DNA from: a virus
Virus record (IMG/VR): IMGVR_UViG_3300036832_000646
Coordinates: 1 to 41,441 of that record
Direction: 5' to 3' (one strand)
DNA: 41,441 nucleotides
A program made the position numbers and the translations under genes. Position 1 is the first letter of the stretch; every line of letters starts with the position of its first letter. Positions 1 to 7,437 of this stretch are shown here, one piece after another. The notes beneath the pieces were generated by a model. The model did no database searches and had not been told where the DNA came from. It saw only the letters and a list, made by a program, of their open reading frames with translations.

Positions 1-143
1 TGGGCGAATGGAGCCACGAACCGACCTCGTATGCCTACCAGTGGCAGGGTGATGGCGAGGATGTCGGCACTAATTCGGCCGACTACACGCGCACACCGGG
101 CGATGTGGGCAAGACCGCGACCTGCACCGTCACCGCGAGCAAT
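1..143. repeat. Terminal redundancy, left copy
   Basis: These 143 bases match 41299-41441 except at 127, 138 and 139 (41425, 41436, 41437). The mismatches all lie in the last 17 bases of the window, which looks like read-end noise rather than divergence. The overlap closes the sequence into a circle of about 41,298 bp and joins the two halves of one coding frame. It may be an assembly overlap of a circularly permuted genome or a true terminal repeat; the sequence alone cannot decide. Confidence 0.9.
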
Positions 144-194
144 GCGACGGGTTCCACGACAGCGCCGCCCTCGAACGAGGTGGTGGTGACATGA
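3..194 (+). CDS. Ig-like domain protein, C-terminal part (continues from 41076)
   Basis: This is the 3' part of the gene beginning at 41076 at the other end of the window; joined through the overlap it gives about 138 residues. The visible part is an Ig-like fold typical of phage surface proteins: a YAYQWQ strand, then TRTPGDVGKTATCTVTASN and an EVVVT end. The stop TGA (192-194) overlaps a downstream ATG at 191. It lies between terL and the portal, so a virion decoration or appendage role is plausible but not shown. Confidence 0.75.
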   Translation, partial: GEWSHEPTSYAYQWQGDGEDVGTNSADYTRTPGDVGKTATCTVTASNATGSTTAPPSNEVVVT

Positions 195-242
195 CGCCGC
201 TGTTTTATAAGGGCGTGACGAAGTTTTCTGGCATGCGCCGTT

Positions 243-374
243 ATGTCGTCCACTCACGGCGCTCGGACCATGCCGGTCCTGATGATTGCGCAGATCGTGC
301 TGGCGCTGATCCTGCTGCTGGTGCTGCTGTCCTACCTTCTGCCGCTGATCCACGAGCCGCCGTTGCTGCGATGA
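243..374 (+). CDS. Small single-pass membrane protein
   Basis: A 43-residue frame (MSSTHGARTMPVLM...) carries one strong hydrophobic segment of about 20 residues (IVLALILLLVLLSYLLPLI) and ends in EPPLLR. Its TGA (372-374) overlaps the ATGATG start of the next gene, suggesting translational coupling. An alternative start is the ATG at 270, giving 34 residues. A competing frame from ATG 191 runs through the same bases to 727 but gives a low-complexity R/A/D-rich sequence here, so the membrane frame is preferred. Function unknown; position and size fit a small holin-like or envelope peptide, but nothing proves this. Confidence 0.5.
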   Translation: MSSTHGARTMPVLMIAQIVLALILLLVLLSYLLPLIHEPPLLR

Positions 375-727
375 TGTCCAATACCCTGCTTAGTATGTCG
401 ATGGTGCTTGCCAAGGCGATGGTCATGGTGGAGCGCGCCATCCCTGGGCCGTGCGAGATCACCGCTGACTTCCGCTTCCCGACAGTCGCTCTCACCATGA
501 GCATCGATGACTTCACTGATGAGTATCTGCGGCCCGCTATCGACACCGCGATGGAACACAAGCGCCAGCTAACGCATGTCGGCAAGTTTAGGCGTACAGC
601 GATACCCGATGACATGGAGTGTTGCGTCGCGCGTCGCGGCATCGCCGCCCGACTCCGGCGCTGGTACGACATCGACACCGATACGCTGCCAACTCGCATT
701 GAGATGCGTGTGAGGCCGACCGAGTGA
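371..727 (+). CDS. Miniature paralogue of the P22-type coat protein
   Basis: About 118 residues from ATGATG at 371/374; the frame stays open upstream to an ATG at 191, which would give 178 residues. Three blocks echo the phage's own coat protein (4997-6199) in the same order. An N-terminal NTLLSMSMVLAKAMVMVE segment matches coat NSVLTINMITAKFLVILH. A central LTMSIDDFTDEYLRPA matches LTLSIDDFTNRYIEPA. A C-terminal GIAARLRRWYDIDTDTLPTR matches GISCRIVRQYDINNDFLPCR. Everything between, including most of the HK97-fold body and inserted domain, is missing. GTGA couples it to the next gene. It could be a minor capsid or vertex protein, an assembly modulator, or a decaying duplicate. Confidence 0.65.
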   Translation: MMSNTLLSMSMVLAKAMVMVERAIPGPCEITADFRFPTVALTMSIDDFTDEYLRPAIDTAMEHKRQLTHVGKFRRTAIPDDMECCVARRGIAARLRRWYDIDTDTLPTRIEMRVRPTE

Positions 728-936
728 ACCCAACCCACCCGCAAGGCCAGGAAGCCGCGCGTCGGGTCTATGAGGCGGTCAAGGACGGTGGCCTCGCGTT
801 CCCCGAGGACGCCATCATGATGCTCAGCTACCAGCTTAGCCTGGAGCTGCGCCGGCTACCGGAGAAGCAGCGCATGGCCGAGGCGCTGCGCGTGTCGCGC
901 TGCATCGTCGCTAATACGAAAGAGAGCCTGGACTGA
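724..936 (+). CDS. Hypothetical 70-residue protein
   Basis: Starts at GTG 724 overlapping the previous stop (GTGA) and ends at TGA 934-936 overlapping the portal ATG at 936. The product is mostly helical and charged (AARRVYEAVKDGG, LSLELRRLPEKQRMAEALRV). I recognise no family. The double overlap with the mini-coat and portal genes places it in the head operon, so a packaging or portal-related accessory role is a guess from context only. Confidence 0.6.
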   Translation: MNPTHPQGQEAARRVYEAVKDGGLAFPEDAIMMLSYQLSLELRRLPEKQRMAEALRVSRCIVANTKESLD

Positions 937-3152
937 TGGCCCGCACCCGCGTCCGCGCCGGCGACGCCGAAATCCTCCGCGAGGCGAAGGATAGGTTCGA
1001 GCGCTGCGTTGCCTGGGAGACACAGGCCCGACAGAACGCGCTCGCCGATGCCAAGTTCGCGGCTGGCGACATTTACAACCTGTGGCAATGGGACGATAGC
1101 GTCAGGGCCGGGCGTGGCAACCGGCCGTGCCTGACTATGAACAAGGTGCGCCAGCACAACCTTCAGATCGTCAACGATGCCAGGCAGCACAAGGCGCAGA
1201 TCAAGGTCACGCCGGTTGGCGGACGTGCCACCTATGAGGCGGCGCAGGTATTTTCCGGCATCGTGCGGCGCATCGAGTATCAGTCCAAGGCGGTAGACGC
1301 CTACAGCACGGCAATATTCCATCAGGTCGAGAGCGGCATCGGTTACGTGCGCGTGCTACTCGACTACGCCGATGAACAATCCATGGACGAGGAGATCTTC
1401 ATCCGCCGCGTTGCCAACCCGCGCAGCGTCTATCTCGATCCAGACGCCAAGGACTACGACAAGAGCGACATGAATTTCGCCTTTGTGTTCGCCGACATCC
1501 CGCGCGACCGGTTCGAGGCTCAGCACGGCAAGGAGGAGGCACCCGCACCCGCCACGCTCGACCATCCCGACGGCTGGAACGACAAGGATCACATTAGGGA
1601 AGCGGAATACTGGCGCCGGACCGACGAGAACGACACGCTGCACAAGCTGATCGATGGCACCGTGTTCAAGGAAAGCGACCTCGAGGACGGCGAGATGGAC
1701 CGACTAGAGCCGTTCATCAAAGCATCGCGCGATATCAGCGAGCCGACGATCGAGTGGTTCCTGCTGCGCGGCAATCGGGTGGCCGAGCGCCGCGAGTGGA
1801 AGGGGCGGTATATCCCGATCGTGCCGTTCATCGGCGAGGAAACCGTCATCGAGAACCGCATGGACCGCAAAGGGCACACCCGCGCCCTGATCGATGCGCA
1901 GCGCATGTATAACTACTGGAACAGCGCAGCGGTCGAGCACGTAGCCTTGCAGACCAAGACGCCGTTTATTGCCTCGCTGCGGGCGGTCGATGGCGTGCAG
2001 CAGGAATGGGACCAGGCCAACGTCAGCAATAAGGGATATCTGCCGTATAACGACATCGACGAGACCGGCAGGCCGATCGAGCGGCCGGAGCGCTCGCAAC
2101 CGCCAGCGATGGCCGACGCCTACATCAAAGGCATGACCATCAGTCGCGACGATATGCTCATGGTCTCTGGGCAATACCAGGCGGAATTTGGTCAGCCGTC
2201 CAATGAGCGCAGCGGTGTGGCGATCGACGCCCGCCAGCGGCAGTCGGACAATGCCACTGCGCACTATGTCGACAACCAGGCCAAGGGCATCCGGCAGGTG
2301 GGGCGGATCGTGCTCGATCTGATCCCGAAGGTGTACGACACCGAGCGTGTGATGAAGATCATGGCCGAGGATGGCACCGATTCCGACGTGCATCTCGACC
2401 CGAACGCGCCAATAGCCCATCAGCACGTCGCGATGACACCGGGTGGCCCGCAGCCGATCACGCCAGGGCAGGCGAAGCAATCGGACGACGACGAGAAGAG
2501 CCCGCTGGACGTGCGGGTTATCTTCAATCCCAACGTGGGGCGCTACGACATCGAGGCGGATGTCGGGCCGAGCTATGGGACCAGAAGGCAAGAGGCGTTC
2601 AATGCGTTCAGCCAGATCATGGCGCAGAACCAGGCGGCATTTCAGGTGGTCGGCGACTTCTGGGCACAGAATGCCGACTTCCCGGGTGCCGATGAGCTCG
2701 CCGACCGGCTGAAGCGCGGCCTGCCGCCGCAATACAAGCCCGGCCCCTCGCCGCAGGAGCAGCAACTCCAGCAGCAACTGCAGCAGACCACGCAGACCGC
2801 GCAGCAGATGTTGCAGAAGGCGGATGCCGAGATTTCCATGCTCAAGGCGATGCACGTGCATTTGCAGGAGGAGATGCAATCGAAGCACGCCGACACCGCG
2901 ATTGATGAATACAAGGCCGAGACGGATCGGTTGAAGGCGGTTGGCACGATTGATCCGGTGGCACTGCAGATGATCGTGCGTCAAATGGTCGCGGACATGC
3001 TCGGGACCCAGATTGTGCATCCGCAGGTGCTGGCGCACGCGCAGGATCAGTCCGAAATCCAGCAGACGCTAGCACCTCCACCGCCGCCGGATGGCGCGAA
3101 TGGCGCAGGTGGTGCGCCGCAGCCGTCCAACGGCGCGGGAGCGGGGCCATGA
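936..3152 (+). CDS. Portal protein, P22 type
   Basis: 738 residues, the length expected for the large P22-like portal family. The dodecameric portal forms the DNA channel at one capsid vertex and docks the terminase. The pattern fits: N-terminal helical region with ARQHKAQIKVTP, an FIKASRDISEPTIEWFLLRG core, MYNYWNSAAVEHVALQTKTP (residues about 325-345) and NERSGVAIDARQRQSD. From about residue 600 a Gln-rich coiled coil (QEQQLQQQLQQTTQ) and a Pro/Gly-rich tail follow, comparable to the barrel and disordered end of P22 gp1. It lies upstream of scaffold and coat, the normal order. Confidence 0.88.
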   Translation: MARTRVRAGDAEILREAKDRFERCVAWETQARQNALADAKFAAGDIYNLWQWDDSVRAGRGNRPCLTMNKVRQHNLQIVNDARQHKAQIKVTPVGGRATYEAAQVFSGIVRRIEYQSKAVDAYSTAIFHQVESGIGYVRVLLDYADEQSMDEEIFIRRVANPRSVYLDPDAKDYDKSDMNFAFVFADIPRDRFEAQHGKEEAPAPATLDHPDGWNDKDHIREAEYWRRTDENDTLHKLIDGTVFKESDLEDGEMDRLEPFIKASRDISEPTIEWFLLRGNRVAERREWKGRYIPIVPFIGEETVIENRMDRKGHTRALIDAQRMYNYWNSAAVEHVALQTKTPFIASLRAVDGVQQEWDQANVSNKGYLPYNDIDETGRPIERPERSQPPAMADAYIKGMTISRDDMLMVSGQYQAEFGQPSNERSGVAIDARQRQSDNATAHYVDNQAKGIRQVGRIVLDLIPKVYDTERVMKIMAEDGTDSDVHLDPNAPIAHQHVAMTPGGPQPITPGQAKQSDDDEKSPLDVRVIFNPNVGRYDIEADVGPSYGTRRQEAFNAFSQIMAQNQAAFQVVGDFWAQNADFPGADELADRLKRGLPPQYKPGPSPQEQQLQQQLQQTTQTAQQMLQKADAEISMLKAMHVHLQEEMQSKHADTAIDEYKAETDRLKAVGTIDPVALQMIVRQMVADMLGTQIVHPQVLAHAQDQSEIQQTLAPPPPPDGANGAGGAPQPSNGAGAGP

Positions 3153-3328
3153 GCGACGCTGAGATGACGCTGCCCGAGGCGCTGGCCGAGATCGAGCGGC
3201 TGCGCACCAGCCTCGCCCGCTTAGCGGAGGCGCACGCTGTCGCGCTCGGCAAGGTAGGGCCGCAATTCGAGCCAGCCGACGAGCCGTTCACCGTGACCCA
3301 CAACGTCCCCGGCAACGCGCCGACCTAA
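3149..3328 (+). CDS. Hypothetical 59-residue protein
   Basis: ATG at 3149 overlaps the portal stop (ATGA) and TAA is at 3326-3328. The first half is a short helix (EMTLPEALAEIERLRTSLAR) suited to coiled-coil pairing; the rest is Pro-rich. Small coiled-coil proteins between portal and scaffold are common in podovirus head operons, but this one has no recognised family. Confidence 0.55.
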   Translation: MSDAEMTLPEALAEIERLRTSLARLAEAHAVALGKVGPQFEPADEPFTVTHNVPGNAPT

Positions 3329-3353
3329 CGCCCATCAACCAGGAGAACGTGCC

Positions 3354-3701
3354 ATGTCCGACATCCTCGACCGGCTGTTGGGGCAACCCCACACGACCAG
3401 CGAGCCGCCCGAAGTCACCGCCCAGCGCGAGGCCCTGATGGCCGACGTGGCGCTGGAGATCCGCCGCCTGCGCCAGATCGTCGGCGAGCGCGACGCCATC
3501 AAGGCGCTGGCGACCCAGATGCGCGCGGCACTCGATGCCTACGATGCCTCCCAGGAGAAGGCCGAGGCGCAGGCTGAGAAAGACGCGGCAGCGGCAGCCA
3601 AGAAGGCCGAGCAGGACGCCAAGAAGGCTGAGAAGGCCGAGGAAGCGCAGCACACGTCGCAACAGCATCCACAGCAGACGCAGAACCAACCGCACCGCTA
3701 A
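3354..3701 (+). CDS. Alanine/lysine-rich coiled-coil protein
   Basis: 115 residues preceded by AGGAGA about 7 bases before the ATG. A leading helical region (VALEIRRLRQIVGERDAIKALATQMRA) is followed by an almost pure Ala/Lys/Glu/Gln helix (EKDAAAAAKKAEQDAKKAEKAEE) and a Gln/His-rich tail. No catalytic motif is visible. It lies directly before the predicted scaffold, so it may be an auxiliary assembly protein; function is otherwise unknown. Confidence 0.65.
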   Translation: MSDILDRLLGQPHTTSEPPEVTAQREALMADVALEIRRLRQIVGERDAIKALATQMRAALDAYDASQEKAEAQAEKDAAAAAKKAEQDAKKAEKAEEAQHTSQQHPQQTQNQPHR

Positions 3702-3713
3702 TCAGGCCACACC

Positions 3714-4469
3714 ATGAGCGACACCGAGACGGCCGTCCCGCAGGACGCGTCCGAACCTGTCATCACCGGCAGCACTGAGGCACCCCCGCCGGCACCGGCA
3801 GAGACCGAAGCCGGCACTGAGACCGCGGCCGAGCAGGAGACCGAGGAACAACCGCGGCAACGGCGTGGCGACCGGCGTCTTGCGGTGCTGGCCGCGCAGG
3901 CTCGTGCGGCACAGGACCAACTGGCACGCCAAGAGGCTGAACTGTCGGAGCTCCGGCGACGTGTCGGCCCTATGCAGCCGGAGCAGCCGCAGATCCCCGC
4001 AGAGTGGCAGCCAGTGATCGAGCGGGAGGTCGAGGCCAGGACGGCCCAGCGCGCCGCTCAGGCGGCCCGTGAGGCCTTCCACGCCGCTGGACGGGCCGAA
4101 CATGCCGACTGGGCCGACAAGTGCCAGAGCCTCATCGACATGGGCGCAGATCCCCGCTTCGCCGAACTGCTGGTGGAGACCCAGGACGGCCACAAGGTCG
4201 CCGCCGCCCTTGCCGACGAGCCGGAGGAGCTCGAGCGGATCGCGCGCATCCAGAGCGACCGCGGCCGGGCCGTCGAGTTGGGTAAGTTCGCCGCCCGGCT
4301 GGAGAACAAGCCGCCGCCGCCGAGGCGGGCACAGGTAACGCGGACGCCAGCGCCGATCCGGCCGGTCAATGGCTCGGTGAACGTTGAGGCGGACCCGTAC
4401 CGGATGAACCCGCAAGAGGCCGTTGCCTATTACTCGAAGCAGGACATGGACAGCAGAAGGAGGCCGTGA
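3714..4469 (+). CDS. Predicted scaffolding protein
   Basis: 251 residues between portal and coat, the usual place for scaffold. The N-terminal 45 residues are acidic and Pro/Thr-rich, then come long charged helices (LAVLAAQARAAQDQLARQEAELSELRRRV) and a C-terminal PYRMNPQEAVAYYSKQDMDSRRRP ending in basic residues, as expected for a scaffold that touches coat with a basic helical tip. The assignment rests on composition and position, not on a conserved motif. It ends TGA overlapping the ATG of the next gene. Confidence 0.65.
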   Translation: MSDTETAVPQDASEPVITGSTEAPPPAPAETEAGTETAAEQETEEQPRQRRGDRRLAVLAAQARAAQDQLARQEAELSELRRRVGPMQPEQPQIPAEWQPVIEREVEARTAQRAAQAAREAFHAAGRAEHADWADKCQSLIDMGADPRFAELLVETQDGHKVAAALADEPEELERIARIQSDRGRAVELGKFAARLENKPPPPRRAQVTRTPAPIRPVNGSVNVEADPYRMNPQEAVAYYSKQDMDSRRRP

Positions 4470-4639
4470 TGGCCGAACTGGCACACCCCAAGAGTATCAC
4501 GATCCGCAACCAGGACGCCTACGAGCGCGCCGACAAGGGCCGCGGCGAATGCGCGCCGCACGATAGTGGCGGTCGCAGCAACGAGCACAAGCCGACGATC
4601 AGCAGCAGCGCCGCCAACCGCATCACCAAGGCTAAGTGA
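4469..4639 (+). CDS. Hypothetical 56-residue protein
   Basis: ATG 4469 overlaps the scaffold stop and its TGA (4637-4639) overlaps the next ATG. The product is small, hydrophilic and Ser/Asn/Lys-rich (SITIRNQDAYERADKGRGE) with no hydrophobic segment. Coupling to scaffold and the next small gene supports translation. No family recognised. Confidence 0.55.
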   Translation: MAELAHPKSITIRNQDAYERADKGRGECAPHDSGGRSNEHKPTISSSAANRITKAK

Positions 4640-4797
4640 TGCCACCAGTCTCCAAAGCACAGAACCGCCTCATGCAGGCGGCGGCGTCCGATCCCAAGGT
4701 CGCTAAGCGCACCGGCGTGCCGCAGTCCGTGGCGCGCGAGTTTACCTCCGACCTGAAGAAGGGAAGCGTGAAGAAGCTTCCGGCCCGCAAGAAGTAG
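4639..4797 (+). CDS. Small basic phage protein, DUF3008-like
   Basis: 52 residues, ATG 4639 overlapping the previous TGA. It starts MPPVSKAQNRLMQAAASD and ends in a Lys-rich tail (KKLPARKK). The SKAQNR.MQAA pattern followed by a G(I/V)P segment is one I associate with very small proteins found near capsid genes in many phages. Role unknown. Confidence 0.6.
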   Translation: MPPVSKAQNRLMQAAASDPKVAKRTGVPQSVAREFTSDLKKGSVKKLPARKK

Positions 4798-4830
4798 CCG
4801 TGCCGGCGCCTTCGCGGAGGCGTTAAACAC

Positions 4831-4903
4831 CGCTGGACGTGCCTGAACCTGTACGCGGCCGGGATGACGCCGCTGGACGTGCCTTACCTCTGTGCGGCTG
4901 GGC
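4831..4903. repeat. Imperfect 40-bp tandem repeat before the coat gene
   Basis: The 14 bases CGCTGGACGTGCCT occur at 4831 and again at 4871, each followed by a similar ACCT...TGCGG(C/T)(C/T)GGG tract. Together these make two diverged copies of a unit of about 40 bp. The copies sit in the 199-bp gap (4798-4996) before coat, which otherwise holds only a short CGCCT/AGGCG hairpin at 4807-4822. A leader or translation-control role is possible but unproven. Confidence 0.6.
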
Positions 4904-4996
4904 TTCCGATTTGCGCCGCGGAGGGTGAACGATACGCCCCGAGAACGCTCTGCGTGAGGGGCAATCACCCGCAATCCGCGCGCAGGAAGCCCAGCC

Positions 4997-6199
4997 ATGG
5001 CTACGAATGCCACGAACTCTGTACTTACCATCAACATGATCACCGCGAAATTCCTGGTGATCCTGCATCAGAAACTCAACTTCGTCGGCTCGATCAACAG
5101 GGAATACGACGACAGCTTCGCCAACTCCGGCGCCAAGATCGGCAACACGCTCAGGATCAGGCTGCCGGTCCAGTATCTGGTTAATAACGGCGCCAACCTC
5201 ATCATGCAGAACACGGTGGAGAACAACACCAGCCTGACCATCTCCACCCAGAAGCACGTCGCATTCTCGTTTAATACCGCCGACCTCACGCTTAGCATCG
5301 ACGACTTCACCAACCGCTACATCGAGCCGGCCGCCACCGTGCTGGCCGCCTCGCTCGAGAGCGACGCCATCCGCCAGTGCTACGCAGCGGTATGGAATGA
5401 GACCTCAGTCACCGGCGCGCAGACCTTCAAGAACGTGCTGACCGCCCGCAAGATCCTGCTGGACAACCTCACGCCACAGTCGAAGCAGTGGCAACTGCGT
5501 ATCAACACGCAGGACAACGTCGACATGGTCGATGTCCTCAAGGGCCTGTTCCAGCAATCCACCCAAATTGCCCGGCAATACACTGACGGCGTCATGGGCC
5601 TGTCGGGCGGCTTCGAGTGGGCAGAAAACACCCACTTGAGCCAGTTCACCGCCGGGGCCCGCTCCACCGCCTACGTGCTCAACGGCGTGCCTGCCTCGGG
5701 TGCCACAAGCGCAGTCGTGGCTACCGGCACCGGTAACATGGCGGTCGGTGACACCTTCACCATCGCGGGCGTGTTTAGGGTGCATCCGGAGACCAAGATC
5801 GCCACCGCCACGCTACAGCAGTTCGTGGTGACGACCGCCTATACGGGCGGTGCAGGCACCATCAACTTCGCGCCGGCCATGGTCTATGATGCGACCAACG
5901 GCTACCAGAACGTCTCCGCCGCTCCGGCCTCCAACGCCGCGCTGACCTTCACCCAGACGCTCAGCACCGCGCACGGCATGAGCCTCGCCTATCACCCCGA
6001 TGCGTTCTGCCTCGGCACCGCGGACCTGGTGATGCCGCAAGGTGTCGATATGGCGGCTCGCGCCGTGAAGGACGGCATCTCGTGTCGCATCGTGCGGCAG
6101 TACGACATCAACAACGATTTCCTGCCCTGCCGCGTCGACATCCTCTACGGCGTGAGCGCGATCCGGCCGCAACTCGCCTGCCGCGTCACCGCTAACTAG
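4997..6199 (+). CDS. Major capsid (coat) protein, P22 type
   Basis: 400 residues with AGGAAG seven bases before the ATG. The sequence fits the P22 coat family (HK97 fold with an inserted domain). There is an N-terminal arm (NSVLTINMITAKFLVILHQKL), an FNTADLTLSIDDFTNRYIEPA segment leading into the spine helix, and an inserted beta-rich region around residues 225-325 (VGDTFTIAGVFRVHPET). The end is GISCRIVRQYDINNDFLPCR...GVSAIRPQ. Hundreds of copies would form the shell. The end is typical of P22 gp5 relatives. It is followed by a possible terminator, in line with high expression. Confidence 0.9.
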   Translation: MATNATNSVLTINMITAKFLVILHQKLNFVGSINREYDDSFANSGAKIGNTLRIRLPVQYLVNNGANLIMQNTVENNTSLTISTQKHVAFSFNTADLTLSIDDFTNRYIEPAATVLAASLESDAIRQCYAAVWNETSVTGAQTFKNVLTARKILLDNLTPQSKQWQLRINTQDNVDMVDVLKGLFQQSTQIARQYTDGVMGLSGGFEWAENTHLSQFTAGARSTAYVLNGVPASGATSAVVATGTGNMAVGDTFTIAGVFRVHPETKIATATLQQFVVTTAYTGGAGTINFAPAMVYDATNGYQNVSAAPASNAALTFTQTLSTAHGMSLAYHPDAFCLGTADLVMPQGVDMAARAVKDGISCRIVRQYDINNDFLPCRVDILYGVSAIRPQLACRVTAN

Positions 6200-6207
6200 C
6201 ACCTTCA

Positions 6208-6258
6208 GCGCCGGCGCGGCGTTTCCTCCCCAATCAACCCTCGCGCCGGCGTCCTTTT
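6208..6258 (+). terminator. Possible terminator or attenuator after coat
   Basis: GCGCCGGCGC (6208-6217) and CGCGCCGGCG (6242-6251) can pair with each other, or fold alone since each is palindromic; TCCTTTT follows at 6252-6258. The 77-bp space between coat and the next gene is otherwise empty. It may be a partial terminator that raises coat mRNA relative to downstream genes. Confidence 0.35.
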
Positions 6259-6276
6259 CAGCACAGGAGAAGCGTC

Positions 6277-6684
6277 ATGGTTACCCGCGTTTCCTACCCT
6301 ACCGGTCAGGTGACTGCGTTCAGCGCCGGTGTCGGTCTCAGTGACGTTTCTCTGCTGGCCACCGGCAACGGCTGGTCGGCAGCCTCTCTCACCGCCCATG
6401 CTGGCGGCGGCCAAGCAGCAGCGACGCCCCTGGTGAGTGCGATCAACCTGATCGCGGTCTGCGCCACCGCGGGCGACAGCGTCATCCTGCCGCCGGCCAT
6501 GGGTGGGCAGATGATGTGGATTGCCAACGGCGGGGCTGCGAGCGCGCAGATCTTCACCGCTCTGGGCCTTGGCGGCACGATCAATGGCGTTGCCGGCACC
6601 ACCGGCATCGCGCTTGCCGCCGGCAAGAACATGACGCTGATGTCGCCGATCCTGGGCGCCTGGTTCAGCGTGCTGTCGGCCTAA
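6277..6684 (+). CDS. Probable small virion (decoration-like) protein
   Basis: 135 residues, preceded by CACAGGAGAAG. The sequence is Gly/Ala/Thr-rich and beta-prone (VSLLATGNGWSAASLTAH, AINLIAVCATAGDSVILPP, GGTINGVAGTTGIALAAGK), the style of small trimeric capsid or appendage proteins. It lies between coat and head-closure genes. I do not recognise a named family; structural role inferred from composition and position. Confidence 0.5.
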   Translation: MVTRVSYPTGQVTAFSAGVGLSDVSLLATGNGWSAASLTAHAGGGQAAATPLVSAINLIAVCATAGDSVILPPAMGGQMMWIANGGAASAQIFTALGLGGTINGVAGTTGIALAAGKNMTLMSPILGAWFSVLSA

Positions 6685-6687
6685 GCC

Positions 6688-7437
6688 ATGCCAGGCCTCC
6701 ACACCGTCGGCGACCTCATCGCGTTCTGTCTCAGAACTAGTGGTGTGAATGGCATCGGCCAGACCCCGCAGGCCGAGGACGCCAACGACGGCCTGATCAT
6801 CCTGCAAGCCACCATCGCCGAGTGGCAGGCAAAGCGCTGGCTGGTGCCGAACCTCGCGGAGCTGTCGCTGCTGTCCACAGGAGCTGCCAGCTACACCATT
6901 GGGCCGGGCATGAACTTCGACGCGCCGCGGCCAGATCGCATCATCAGCGGCTACTTCCGTATGACCTACACCTCGCCGCCGCAAGTCGACATCCCGATGA
7001 CGATCATCAGCTCGCGCGAGGAATACAACAAGATCGTGCTGAAGGGCATGTCCACGTTCCCGGCCACCCTGTTCTACGACAGCGAATGGCCCACCGGCGT
7101 GCTGTATTTCTGGCCGATCCCGCCAGCCGGCATGTTCTCGATGCATCTCACCGTGAAGGCGGCGCTGCCGGTGTATGTGCAACTCACCGACCCGATCAAC
7201 CTCCCGCCCGTCTACATGAAGGCGCTGATCTACACCATGGCCTGCGAACTGGCGCTGCAATATGGGCTCGATCCACGACCGGGACACGCCGCGGCAATGA
7301 CCGCAGGCATTCAGGCCATCAAACTGGCCAACAGCCAGATTCCTGAGTTGCCGATGCCGGTGGCGCTGATCAACCGCCGCGGCGGCACCTCGACGGCAGC
7401 CGGCGCGTCAGGCGCATTCAACACGGGGTGGTGGTAA
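6688..7437 (+). CDS. Head-closure / tail accessory protein, P22 gp4-like
   Basis: 249 residues, starting three bases after the previous stop. It matches the P22 gp4-like pattern: N-terminal TVGDLIAFCLRTSGVNG, an ANDGLIILQATIAEWQAKRWLVP helix, a Tyr/Pro-rich centre (PRPDRIISGYFRM, YFWPIPPAGMF) and a C-terminal helical part (YMKALIYTMACELALQYGL). P22 gp4 binds beneath the portal and starts the neck. The tail ends GAFNTGWW. Confidence 0.82.
   Translation: MPGLHTVGDLIAFCLRTSGVNGIGQTPQAEDANDGLIILQATIAEWQAKRWLVPNLAELSLLSTGAASYTIGPGMNFDAPRPDRIISGYFRMTYTSPPQVDIPMTIISSREEYNKIVLKGMSTFPATLFYDSEWPTGVLYFWPIPPAGMFSMHLTVKAALPVYVQLTDPINLPPVYMKALIYTMACELALQYGLDPRPGHAAAMTAGIQAIKLANSQIPELPMPVALINRRGGTSTAAGASGAFNTGWW

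Noticed and set aside
191-370. N-terminal 60-residue extension of the mini-coat frame from ATG 191
   Set aside because: Open, and overlaps the previous stop, but the translation is Arg/Ala/Asp-rich and low in information, while another frame over the same bases gives a clean membrane helix. The coat similarity begins only after 371.
1704-3038. 444-residue minus-strand open frame inside the portal gene
   Set aside because: Antisense shadow of a GC-rich gene: Arg/His/Leu-rich translation, no ribosome site, no conserved motif.
6205-7287. 360-residue minus-strand open frame
   Set aside because: Lies over the decoration-like and gp4-like genes and reads as His/Arg/Gly-rich noise.
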